Positions 33,011 through 44,000 of a DNA stretch of 64,000 nt are shown here, one piece after another. The translations under genes and the position numbers were made by a program. The first letter of the stretch is position 1. Every line of letters starts with the position of its first letter. Origin of the DNA: Papio anubis (Eukaryota > Chordata > Mammalia > Primates > Cercopithecidae). The stretch lies in the NCBI RefSeq assembly GCF_008728515.1, contig NC_044986.1:60253159-60317158 (forward strand), written 5' to 3'. The notes under the pieces are model-generated. The model did no database searches. It was not told the DNA's origin and saw only the letters and a program-made list of their open reading frames with translations.

Positions 33011-33164
33011 TCTCTCTCACCCCCCTCCTTTTTTTTTTTCAGATGGAGTCTTGATCTGTCGCTCAGACTGGAGTGCAGTGGTGTGTTCTCGGCTCACAGC
33101 AACCTCCACTACCTGGGTTTAAGCGACTCTCCTGCCTCAGCTTCCAGAGTAGCTGGGACTACAG
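33011..33164 (-). mobile_element. Half Alu (right arm), 5'-truncated
   Basis: Reverse orientation: T run, 'cagatggagtcttgatctgt', 'ggagtgcagtggtgtgttct', 'agtagctgggactacagg', then stop. Direct repeats GTGAAAATACT at 33000-33010 and 33165-33175 enclose it. Between the left repeat and the T run are 18 extra pyrimidines, 33011-33028. Confidence 0.85.
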
Positions 33165-33319
33165 GTGAAAATACTGTCTTTAGGAGGAATTATTTTCTAG
33201 TACTACCTTACCTTTTGATAACATTTAAAACATTATTATCATTATTATTTTAAAAAATGAGCCTTGGCTGTAAAGCTCTGAGTGAGTGCTCTTCGTTGCC
33301 AGTTGAGGGAAGCATTTGG

Positions 33320-33405
33320 GAAAGTGAATACTTGATTTCTTGGGGCTTCTATTTCCTATCTGTAAAATGGTGGTAATAATATCCACCTCATGAATTACTG
33401 GAGTG
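33320..33405 (+). mobile_element. MIR fragment
   Basis: 'atttcctatctgtaaaatgg' and 'tggtaataatatccacctca' are the diagnostic MIR core. Confidence 0.7.
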
Positions 33406-33745
33406 TTCGATTGCTGTCTGAACTTCAACTGAAAAACATCTTCCTCCATAATTAGAATATCACAACATTTTCATCCTAGACAGAAAGAAGTCTTTGTCAT
33501 TTGATTTCATTTGCAACATCTCCATCCTCTTAGGTACTGTCTCTTTACCCTGACAATCCAAACTGGTTTAGTTAGACATAAAAATGTCTCTGAAGGCCGT
33601 GGGATCATTTATGTCAAGGCTTAATTAAATGACAAGTTCAATTCCAACAATACTGATTTACTTGCTGTGGAAAAGTGCCAAACCTACAGTCGGTTTAATT
33701 GAACTTAAGTGATACCCTGTTTATTCACCACCTACCAAATGGCAC

Positions 33746-33791
33746 TGTGTGTGTGTGCGCACACACACACACACGTGCACATGCATGCATA
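33746..33791. repeat. Alternating purine-pyrimidine tract with perfect palindrome
   Basis: (TG)n, CG, then (CA)n, GTGCAC and ATGCATGCAT give 46 consecutive bases of strict pyrimidine-purine alternation. 33746-33771 is a perfect 26-bp palindrome centred on GCGC. Confidence 0.9.
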
Positions 33792-34529
33792 AGTATACAT
33801 ACTTTAAAAACGATACAAATGTAGCATATCAATACATATATAGGTCAATTGAGTGCATAATTTTCATGCATGCTCCTAGAATTTTATACCACTGTTTCCA
33901 CCTCAAACTGTGGGTGGCAGCAGAGACTTGGGAAATATCTTCTGTGCAACTCAGATGACTTTCCGGGGCTATTAAGGGCAAGGAAATGATAGCACTAAGT
34001 GATGAGAAAGTTGGATGTTCATTTATGAACTACAATTGACATTCCTTTATCATTTCCTATCTCATTCGTGTGGTCAAAGATGGCGAAAGAGGCCTGTGGT
34101 CTGGGACCTTCACTGACATGTTGTCTTTTACACAGGCTTTTCATTATTTTGGGCCGATTACTTTCTCTCTTATTGGAGATTGCATGCATATCCTAAGAAA
34201 TCCTTTTCTTTGGCTGATGCTGTCTTGCATACATCTGACCAGTGTGGCTTTCGGCTTCCTTTGGACCCCAAAGTGCTTCCTAAAGCTAATGGTGGACTTC
34301 AGTCTTTTGTGCAGAGGTCTATCCTCCTGACACGGGCAATGGCCAAGGTTGTCCCAGCTCACAGGATCAGCGAACTCATGTGACTTTGTTTCCTCCTGAG
34401 AAGGACAGGCACACCGGCCTTTGACTTGGCCTCTAGTTCCTGGCTGAATGTGAAAGAGGCACACTGGATGTGAAAGCCCACTTTCACTCCTCTAGGTATT
34501 CCTCCTTGAGGCATAGGAGAGCAGGGGAT
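33792..34529. other. Unassigned non-coding sequence
   Basis: No named repeat. The overlapping frames at 34070-34464 on both strands (up to 106 codons) show no domain. Confidence 0.4.
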
Positions 34530-34990
34530 GCCTTTGTGGATTCAGAAAAGATTGGCAAAAGTGAAAAATGGTGACAACTACTGCTGGTGGGGATGGGGAT
34601 AAGTATACTCTCATACACTATGGGAAGCATCTAATGATGTCAAAAATTATGCAGACCCTTAACCCACTCCCAAGATACCGTGCCACAAGAGGAAAAGAAC
34701 CAGATACTAAGAATACATGTTAAAAAAAGAAAAATAAACATCAGTAAATAGGAAAACAGCTTTATAGACTATAGTTAATTCAATCTATGAAGTATCATTC
34801 AGGCATTAAAAAAGAATGAACTGGGCCATATTGTTGTCTTAGAAGACATTTTGAAAGCTGTTATTAAATGACAATAGTAAGATGTAGAGAAACATGTAAC
34901 AGTCACCTTTATAAAATAAATAGGCACAAAATCTATGCATGTCTTATATTTAATACTTTCCCTCTGTGTTTTAACTCTCTGCAAATCAAA
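34530..34990 (+). mobile_element. L1M LINE remnant (old, sense)
   Basis: 'actactgctggtggggatgg', 'aagtatcattcaggcattaa' and 'aaagaatgaactgggccata' correspond to the end of ORF2 of old L1s (L1M class). Frames are destroyed. Confidence 0.65.
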
Positions 34991-35689
34991 TTCATCTCAC
35001 AAACAATGGTCTCATAATCACTGTCAGCATCAAAGTCAAGTTCTTCTAGAGAGGATTTGTGTTTGCTTCTGTGGGTCACCTGCAGAAGGCTTTATTAGAC
35101 TGAGGCCACTTTAAATTAAATTCTGTTGGTGAGGATTTCCTTTTTTGAGAATCTCTTTGGTTATGTGAATTCATGCCCCACATCTGTGTGATGATTAGTT
35201 TCTGGTCAAATTCTCAGGAGAGAATTTGTTTTCTTCTTTCTCCCATTGTCAAGGTAGAGGCATGAAATTTTCCTTGTTGTTCTTTGTGAATAACTTACTT
35301 CTTGTTTAACCTGACACTGAGATAGGGCCCTTTCCTTTCCTGCCTTTAAGTCAGGGGCTTCTGTTAGACTCTTCTGTTTGGAAATTTCTCTTTCTCAGTG
35401 GCATATAACAAAATGGTGCATCTTGTAATGAATGATATTTATGTATTTATTTGTATTGTAAGACCATGATGAAAAGTGCAGAGGAGTGCGTATCTAGTTG
35501 TTAACATGAGATACCTGAATGGTGGTGGGGTGAAGGAGATGATAGAAAAAGGGAGATGATAGAAAAAGGATTAAAAAAAATAGAAAGACTGAACAGAATA
35601 GAAGAAGGGTTGTATACCACTTCATATATGCTCTGATCCTATTTATGTGTAATTGTGTCTCTCTGTGTACATTTATAACAGAATTAGAA
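34991..35689. other. Unassigned sequence between two L1M pieces
   Basis: May be an unrecognised repeat that entered the L1M, or diverged L1M 3' UTR. A 17-bp tandem duplication occurs at 35536-35569. Confidence 0.35.
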
Positions 35690-36060
35690 TAAAGTATAAA
35701 TAATTTAGTCTGTATTGTAAGATTGCTTATGCTCTATTGTTAGGTTAAAAAAAGCAAGTTGTATATTAAAAGTATGAGACTATTTAGGGAAAATGCAATG
35801 ACTAAATTCTTCTCTCTATATAAATGCTTGAGTACATTTAGATGAATGAGTCTAAAGGTATGAAGTGACACATACTAGCCTATTAATTCTATGCCGTTTG
35901 GGACAAGGGGTGAGAGTTAGATGGAGTGGAGGTGGTTGCAGTGGTGCTGGCAGATGATTAGCTCTTTATAGAACTCTGTATGGTTTCACCTTGTAAACAT
36001 GTATAGACTGCTTTTATAATTTGAAAAGCCTCCCAATGAATAAAAAATCCAAGCACTCAT
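35690..36060 (+). mobile_element. L1M 3' UTR remnant
   Basis: 'taaaaaaagcaagttgtata' and the closing 'ccttgtaaacatgtatagac' with 'cttttataatttgaaaagcc' resemble old L1M 3' ends. Confidence 0.5.
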
Positions 36061-37344
36061 GTGACATAATTTGATGCATCCTTCCCTTCCCAGTATAAAA
36101 GGTTTAAAAAGACTGCTTAAAAACAGGCTGACAATGTCTCCCGGATGGAGAGAGAATTTTTCTAAAAAACTGAGTGAGTCATCATAGGCTGATTCAAAGA
36201 TTCACAATTTCCTTGGTATTTATTATGCCTAATTTTTCCACATCAGGTTGGGTTATACATAGTTATATCTTTAATAACTACACATAGTTAAGAATGTCTT
36301 TATTGATAGTTTTGCTCTTTATTTCTCCAGATGCAATTCTTTGTTTTGGTTCTATATATGTTTCCATGGAAGTATTATAGACATTTCTAGATCTGAGACA
36401 GCCAAAGGAAGGATGAATAAAGGCCTATGGGTAACCATAAGGACCATTCAAACCATTTTATTTGAGCTCCCACTAGCCACACCCCTTCCCTCCTTTTCTA
36501 TCTGTCTCTCTCCTTCCCTTCCCCAAATATTTATTAAGCACTTATTATGACAGAGATACTGCACTAGATCCTGGAGATACAAGACCAAGGCTGGAGTTCC
36601 TGTGGCTGTGTTTAAGGGTGAGGGTAGAGGACTCAGCTCTCTCCTTCGTGGCCTCATTAACATTTCCTTCTGTAGCCAAGGCACTGTGGTCTATCCTTCT
36701 TGGCCAAGCCAAGCTGCTACTTCTCCCACTTCTGCAGCTGGGGTCCTATTGGTGAGAACTACTCACCAATCAGTGACTCTGATTGCTGTTTTCAGTTGTT
36801 TCAGCCGTCAATCCATCATGCCACCTATAGGGTGGGTGGCTGGGGCTGCCTTGTGCTGTAGAGCTGGACCTTCATAGCATCTCTATCTCTTTGCCTGGCC
36901 CCACCCAGTTTGTACCTCACCTTCCAGGGGATCAGAGTATTTCCTATTCACATGCTGGAGAGTCTCTTCCCAGCTCCACAAAACAGTGCTGGTCTTATCA
37001 CTTGTGTTGCCTTGCATGCAAATCCATGCTCTTTTCCCCCTTAAGCTCTCATTTTAAATATCTATATTTAAAATTAAAAATTTATGTCCATGCCTTTTTT
37101 GCTCTAGAACATTATTGGTGTGCCTTATTAGCAGGCTAGCTGTTAGGGGCTCCATTTGTTTCTTTGCTAATTGACTTCCTAGGTCAGGAGTAAAGCTTGA
37201 GGATTAGTGAAATTTGCTCTTAGAGGACATTCTCTTACCTTCAGAAGCTTCTGGCTTGTCTTTAGTTGGTACTGTTTTTAAAAATTTTTTATTTTGTCAG
37301 AGAACAATACTTCTGTGTGATTCCAATTTTCTGTGATTTCTTAG
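36061..37344. other. Unassigned, with a short ancient-repeat fragment
   Basis: 36515-36590 ('atttattaagcacttattat', 'ctggagatacaagacc') belongs to the unassigned ancient family or MIR. No gene evidence; the 91-codon frame at 36602 has no domain. Confidence 0.4.
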
Positions 37345-37650
37345 TTTCTATAATTCACTCATTCATTCAACTATTATATTTTGAACATACTGTGAAAAGT
37401 ATAATGGTAGAAAGAGAATGAAGGTAAAAGAGTGGCAATATATGTCCTTGGCCTCGGCTTCTCTGAGCTTAAAATTTATGCACCTCAATAGGACAAGTGA
37501 TCACAGAAGGTTATATGTGATTAAGTGAAAAAGTGAGCGATGTGGCCATTGCTGATGGAGCTCAGAGCATAAGGAAACATCCTTTGGCTTAGAAGATTCA
37601 GGAAAGGCCTCAGGAAAGAGACGAGACTTGAATTTGGCTTTGCAGGATAG
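37345..37650 (+). repeat. Ancient dispersed repeat (unassigned family)
   Basis: 'cattcattcaactattatat' through 'tcaggaaaggcctcaggaaa' and 'gacttgaatttggctttgca' follows the family order. Confidence 0.4.
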
Positions 37651-39574
37651 AATGATAGATTTGGATTCTAGGCTATTTTTAATGCTAAATATTTCGAATA
37701 ATATCTGTGACTTTTATCTAAAAATTCTGAGAAGAGATCAATTCTGGGAATTTATCTGAGAAGAGAAATTCCAGAGTTGCGATTTCTTCTGGAAACTCAC
37801 CGTTACTAGTCCCTTGAACTTGTGCTATTTTCAAGTGGGTTGCAAGAGCCCTGGGTTTAGCTTGAATGGATGCTTTGTGTTCTGTGAAAAGTTTCATCAT
37901 GTGGGGGCAGGAGCAATGATTCTGTAAAGGTACCAAGTAGCTAGACAGAGAGCTTGGGCTGATGTTCAACTTGAGGCTGTATTTCCATCTGTCCATGCTT
38001 CCCTTCCAGCATGTTAGCTGTGATTTGTAAATTAAACCCAAGTCTAGAAAAAATGGAAACACTATGTATTTTCCAGCCAGGAGTGATGTCAACGATGCCT
38101 TCTATGGAATTCCAAAGACAGTATTTCTAATGAGGTGGTAGAAGAAAAGGGTATTGGCATGGTAATGTGAAGGGACAAGAAAATAAAAGACTCTAGGGGA
38201 GAGGAAGGAGGAATACAGACTCTGCTGGGAGAAAGTGTGTATTATTTTCCTCTTTCTAGGTCTATGACAGAATTGATCATAGTCTCAGAGAGAATATCCT
38301 TCTGGAATAATGTTCTTTAATATACTTCTTGTATTTCTTAGAAAAAATATTATAATCTCATTGAGCATTTATTCCCAGTTGGAGACTGCAGATTTATGTC
38401 TGCATCTCAGGCTCACCCTTGGGTATGTACTCATGGTACAAAAGTGGTTGGATATATGTATTATTTAATTGTGATTTCTCCTTCTTTGTGATATCTTTCT
38501 TTCTGCTGTGTGCATACAGTTGAATTCATATAAGTAAATCTGTATCTGATGCATTTCCACGGGAATCAATTACAAGGTGATTGTTTCAAGTTTGGTGGGG
38601 GGAGTCACTGACCTCTTTGAGAATTTGTGGAAAATTGTCTGTCTTTCCTGGAAAAAAATGTACCTATGCATCTACATAAAAAAATATGGCCTATTATTTC
38701 AGGGCATCCATAGCCTATTTGTAGATGCCTGGGCACAGATTGCCATCATGCCAAAAGAGGGAAAGCTTTCTCCCACTTGGCTCACAGAGAGCTGAGGGAG
38801 CAGATAGAGTTTGTCAGCAATGAGAGATGCTAAAGCCATGGAGAAATGGGGGTTAAAATGCATTGGCAGCTCCAAAGGCCTGAGGAGAGGCATGGTGCCA
38901 GGGACCACAGATTGCTGAAGAACTTGAACTCCAGGAAACCTGGACAGGAATTATAGTACTGACCCAATTTCTGCAACCAAAACCATACCAAAACAAAGGC
39001 TGTTCTAGTCTGTTGTCCACCAAATTCCTGTTTTACTGCTACAAGTTTATTGCCTCTGACTTTTGAGGGATGGAAGACCATGCAGGAATTTCTCCAGCAC
39101 TTGGACCAGATCAAAATGAACAGAAGGAGTGAGTCGTTTCCTGAGCACCAGTAATGCTGGGTGAAGCCTGAGCCAAAGATTTCTCAAGCTGCAATCTAGG
39201 TCCTTGGTATGAGTGGTTTCACCTTGGGCCCAGGTATCATTCCATCACAATCGTTAAGAGAGTCAGAACCATTTCTTATCTATCCCTTGTTTTCTATTTT
39301 GTTTATAAGATTAAAAACGTGTGTGTTCTTTATTTAATTAAACTACAAGATAGGAAGTGTTGATGTTGCACAAGAAAGAATAGCTCATTCCAAAAGAAAA
39401 TTGCCAGCCATGCATATCTCCAAGAGGAGAGAAAGAGAAGAAATTAACCCTGAGCCAATTTGAAAATTTTAAGAGAGTAAGTATCCAGTGGTAATATCCT
39501 TCTAGAAAGCTATTCAAGCCTAGTGTCATTTAGCATTAAATAATATAATCAACTTCCATTTTTTTCTGGATGAG
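37651..39574. other. Unassigned non-coding sequence
   Basis: A 124-codon reverse frame (37718-38092) is the longest here. It has no recognisable domain, no splice or promoter context, and I do not call it a gene. Confidence 0.4.
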
Positions 39575-39725
39575 AGTTTTCAAACTATGGCCTACAGGCC
39601 AAATCGGGCTTGCAGTTGAGTAGCTGTCACACAGCCATATGGACCATGAAGACGAAGATATTAACTATCTGGCCTTTTACGGAAAAAGTTCTTCAACTCT
39701 TGTTTCAGCTGATGAAGCTAATTTT
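39575..39725 (-). mobile_element. Non-autonomous hAT-type element, shortened
   Basis: 'ttttcaaactatggcctaca', 'gcagttgagtagctgtcaca' and 'atctggccttttacggaaaa' are the reverse complement of the family seen at 17475-17812. Its middle is deleted. Confidence 0.65.
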
Positions 39726-39983
39726 TAACATTTTGGCTTTTCATATAAGGGGAAACTATACTGGTTAGGCCAATGCAAATATTGTCAGCTTGACAGTTTT
39801 GTTCTCGTCATAAAATTATAATCTGCCATTCTCGTTGTGTATAACAGTTTCTTGGGGGCTCTTTTAGTCTGAGTAGGTAACATTAAGTCTGATAATTGTT
39901 GGAACACTGTTTCTGAGCATGAAGTTGAGGATAAGATTAGGGCCTGAAATTAATCCAGCAATTCCATATCTCTCCTTGGTGAC

Positions 39984-40397
39984 TATAGTGGTTTGAATAT
40001 GGGTTGTCTCCTATGAAACTCGTGTTAAAATTTTATTCCCAGGATAAGGGTGTTGAGAGGTGGTGGCAGCTTTAAGAGATGTTTGGGTTGTGAAGATGAG
40101 CAGGTATTAATGCCTCTCAGGGTTGGATTATTTCGCATGGAACTGGATTAATTACTGCATGCAAGAATGTTTTGTTATAAAGCAGAGGCTTCCCCATATG
40201 TTTTGTCTCTTTTGCACATGTTCCCTTGCCCTCTGCTTTTCTGCCATGTTACAATGCAGTATGAAAGCCCTCACCAGAAGCTTCCACCATGCTCTTAGAC
40301 TTCCAACTCTCCAAAACTGAGCCAAATAAACTTCTGTTCACTATAGATTACCCAGCCTCAGGTATTCTGTTATAGCAACAGAAAACAGACTAAGACA
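39984..40397 (+). mobile_element. MST-type solo LTR (ERVL-MaLR)
   Basis: Starts 'tatagtggtttgaatatggg' and contains 'ctctccaaaactgagccaaa', 'taaacttctgttcactatag', 'attacccagcctcaggtatt' and the end 'acagactaagaca'. A perfect 5-bp TSD, GTGAC, is at 39979-39983 and 40398-40402, as expected for MaLR. Confidence 0.88.
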
Positions 40398-40402
40398 GTG
40401 AC

Positions 40403-41705
40403 CCATGGGAGGGAGGGCCACGTGGCATTCTCTGGATGGTGGTTCTTGCATCTCTGGGAACTGATGGCCTTTCTCCTGTAAAGGTCTGCAGATCCATTAC
40501 AACGTTTCAACTACTTGCTTTAGCAATTTAGAACAGGTTGAAGAGTCTGAATTGATATATTTAGCTCTCTCCTTTTTAAATAATGTCTCTCCATTCTTTC
40601 AAAAATATTTAAATGTAGCCAGTGTCTTTTGTAGTCATACAAATCAGTGCTAGATTAGAAAAGTTCAGTAGATCTGGGATTCTCCCAGTAGGGCTTGCAA
40701 TTACTCTTCAACTCATTCAGCTCTATGTTTCCCCAAACTACCTCCATTGGCTTAGAGTAGATTTGAGGACATATGTTCCTTTGATCACAATTAAATGAAG
40801 TGACTATGGGATATTTACATAGAACGTTAAAAAATTTATGTGCATAACACTAATGGCATCTAGTAGTTTACTTATTGCATTTTAAAATTTGAACACTGTA
40901 TTATTCATAGCTGGTCAGAAATCCATAATGCATGAACCTCCTCCAGTGCACTCTTGCTTGTATGCATGTTTGACTCTCCAATTTCCTGAGGTTGTCCCTG
41001 GGAAATGCTGACACCCATTGCATACATAAACACTTCCTAATCACATGGCCTTTCTGTGGGTGGTATGGCTTTTTTCTGAGGATCTCAGGACAGTTTGCAG
41101 GCATGATCCCATCAGTTTTTGTAAAATTCTGAAGAGTATGTTAGAGATGGATGCTGTCACCTGGACTGTACAATTCAGGGGATGGAGACACAGATCATTT
41201 AAATGGGAAACATCAAGTGCATGGCCTTTCAGCACAGTGGGACAGAGGAAGAAAGATTCCCAGCACTAGATCAATCAATCAGCCAATCAGTATTTATTGA
41301 GTGCATATCCTTGGCTCAGCATGGGGCTAGTTGCTATGCTAGACCATTTTATGTCTTGTTTATATGACTTGGGTCTTCTGCCATCTTGAAAAAAATATTA
41401 TCTGTCAGTGAATTTTCTTGAATATAAGCTGTAAATTGGAAGGGAATAAACAGGAAGGAATTATGAGATGAGAATGGTGCGTGGGCGGGAATAGAGAGTC
41501 ACCTTTGGAAAGCAAGTGTCCTCCGAATGTGATGATATTGAAGATTTCTTACTCTATTTCTAAGACAATTTTCAAGGCAATGAATAAAGCACAGCAATGT
41601 TCGAGCATTAACATTAGTTAGTTAAGGACACTTTTATTATCTCTCATCCAGTTGATTTTCTGGCTAAGCCTAACTATCAATACCCAAACCATGACCACCA
41701 CTCAC
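40403..41705. other. Unassigned, with a short ancient-repeat fragment
   Basis: 41268-41345 ('agtatttattgagtgcatat') is a MIR-like or ancient-family 5' piece. The rest holds nothing I can name. Confidence 0.4.
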
Positions 41706-41714
41706 CATAGTATT

Positions 41715-42017
41715 TGTGTGTGTGTGTGTGTGTATGTGACAGAGTCTCAATGTGTCGCTCAGGCTAGAGTGCAGTGGCACAATCTCGGCTCACTGCAACT
41801 GCCGCTTCCTGTGTCAAACGATTCTCCTACCTCAGCCTCCTGAGTAGCTAGGACTACAGGTACATGTCACCATGCCTTGCTAATTTTTGTATTCTTAATA
41901 GAGATGGGGGTTTCACCATGTTGGCTAGGTTGGTCTGAAACTCTTGACCTGAGGTGATCTTCCTATTTTGTTCTCCCAAAGTGCTGGGATTACAGGTGTG
42001 AGCTACTGTGCCCAGCC
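41715..42017 (-). mobile_element. Alu SINE (AluS/J) with TG-repeat tail
   Basis: Reverse Alu from 'gacagagtctcaatgtgtcg' to 'actgtgcccagc'. The expected T run is replaced by (TG)n at 41715-41733. TSD-like CATAGTATT (41706-41714) and CACAGTATT (42017-42025) flank body plus repeat. Confidence 0.88.
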
Positions 42018-42179
42018 ACAGTATTGATTAGACAATATTTTTTGCATTTTAAATGCAACTAGAAATTAAACAATTTAAAATTGATGCTTTTGAAAAGATG
42101 ATAAATCATGAACCAAAAGTATCCTGATATAATGTCATTTCACCCCACTACCATCTTGATAAGGATACTTTATTTTTTA

Positions 42180-42315
42180 CTTTATTATTATTATTATTTT
42201 TGAGATGGGGTTTCACTGTGTTAGCCAGGATGGTCTCAATCCCCTGACCTCGTGATCCGCCCGCCTTGGCCTCCCAAAGTGCTGGGATTACAGGCGTGAG
42301 CCACTGTGCCCGGCC
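42180..42315 (-). mobile_element. AluY left-arm insertion
   Basis: Read on the minus strand it starts with the complete Alu 5' end, runs through the left arm with 'gatcacgaggtcag' and 'ccatcctggctaacac', and stops at the 'cccatctc' preceding the middle linker, followed by (AAT)n. The right arm is absent. A perfect 19-bp TSD flanks it (42161-42179 and 42316-42334). Confidence 0.9.
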
Positions 42316-42334
42316 AAGGATACTTTATTTTTTA

Positions 42335-42495
42335 AATTTTCATAGAGACAGTATTTCACTCTGTCACTCAGGCTGGAGTATAGTGACATGATCATAGCTC
42401 ACTGAAGCCTCAAACTCTGGGGCCTGAGTGATACTCCTGCCTCTTAGCCTCCTGAGTAGCTAGGACTATAGGCATATGCCATCACACCTAGCTAA

Positions 42496-42527
<32 letters not shown>

Positions 42528-42654
42528 CTTTTTTGTAGAGATGGGGTCTTGCTATGTTGTGCAGGCTGGGCTATAACTCTGGCCTCATGTGACCTTCCTC
42601 CCTTGACCTCCCAATCCCATCTGGGATTATAGGCATGAGCCACCATGCCCAGTC
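42335..42654 (-). mobile_element. AluJ SINE
   Basis: Reverse Alu with older features: 'agtgacatgatcatagctca', 'gcctcaaactctggggcctg', a (CAAAA)n run at about 42499-42527 replacing part of the linker, and the end 'ccaccatgcccagtc'. A weak old TSD can be traced at 42161-42172 and 42660-42671. Confidence 0.88.
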
Positions 42655-42769
42655 TTAACAAGGGTAGTTTAGAGAACAGCACAAAAATAAAGCCCAGGAG
42701 AAGGACTTAAATCATATAATTGTGTGACTACTAAAGAATTATCTAAGATACTCATCTATTTTTATAAAC

Positions 42770-42890
42770 TAGAAGCTGAAGAACAGAGACATGAAGTATC
42801 TTGGCCCAGACACACAGCTAAGTAGAGGCAGACTATGATTAGAAATCCAAGTATATGAACTTTAAGTCTGGGTCTCTTTCCACGTATCTC
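42770..42890 (-). mobile_element. MIR fragment
   Basis: 'gaacagagacatgaagtatc', 'ttggcccagacacacagcta' and 'taagtctgggtctctttcca' read as reverse MIR. Confidence 0.6.
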
Positions 42891-43854
42891 AAACTTTCAT
42901 CCTTAGTAGAGGACGCAGAGCAATCAAATTGATGTCCCCACCCCTGTTAATTGGTTAATTAGTGCAAGCTTTGGGAAATCATCTTCTTGGAGAGAATCAT
43001 GAATTTCTCTTAGTCACCTAGATGTTCTTTATTCAGTAGCATAAATGTTCTCAGAGACTGTGTTTTGAGCTTGAGAGAGCGCCAAAATTCCCTGCTGCCA
43101 AATTCTCCACAAAACCCTTACAGGCATTAACTGGAACCTGGGATGCTGCATTAGTAGGTGATAGCAACTGCTTAATGAGGTGACCCCGTACAGTGTGATC
43201 AATAGAGAGTTCCTTTGAGAACCTTATCTCCTCAGGAACTCACCCACTCTCAAGACAAATGCAAAGGGCACAGTGGGCAGTCAAAGAGGCAGGGTGAATT
43301 AGTGTCAAGGAACATCTTTAATTCATGGGAGTCATACATCAGAGGGAACTGAGCATGGCTTAGTTTTGTCACAGGAATGAAATGAGAAGCCCTGGAGAGT
43401 TGGCACTTTGTCAAAATGCCATTTATGAGTTCTGCAGTACATACTCTGTACTTGATGCAAAACTGGCTGGTTCATTTGGAGGTTGTTTATGAACTTCAGT
43501 GGGTACACATCTATGGAAACTCCTCCCAATGAGGTACATGGTTAGGCAGCGCAACATTTCTTCTTTTACAGGGGGGAAAACAAGAGATTGATTTTTAAAT
43601 TCCCCAAACTGTAGGAGCAACTCTAGGGAGAATGGCTATTTTTGAACTGGAGGTCTCTCAACATTTAGTACAAAGGACTTGTACAGATCAATAGCAGTGA
43701 AAGTCCTTCCAGCTGGTCTACTGGCAATTCCTGAACCATCCCCACTCTTGTCAGGTGGTGGCCTGGATGTTAGTGTATAGATACACTGAAGTATGTTTCA
43801 AGGAGCATACCCGCCCCCAGCTCAGTAACTCACAGCCAAGGTTTGCAGTGGGGG
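42891..43854. other. Unassigned non-coding sequence
   Basis: No named repeat and no frame above 65 codons. Confidence 0.45.
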
Positions 43855-44000
43855 CCTCAGAGAGACATGGACTTCACTGCTGGTTCCACCATTCATGTCT
43901 CTGCACCCATTTTCCTCCTTTGAGGAAATGGTAGTTATAATACCTTTATTACAGAGCTGCTATGAGGAGGAAGTAAATACAAATCTATGTCAATGTGCAT
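43855..44000 (+). mobile_element. MIR SINE, degenerate
   Basis: 'catggacttcactgctggtt', 'atggtagttataataccttt' and 'agctgctatgaggaggaagt' follow MIR order. Confidence 0.5.

Noticed and set aside
37718..38092. 124-codon minus-strand frame
   Set aside because: No recognisable domain. A chance frame of this length is expected in 64 kb on six frames.
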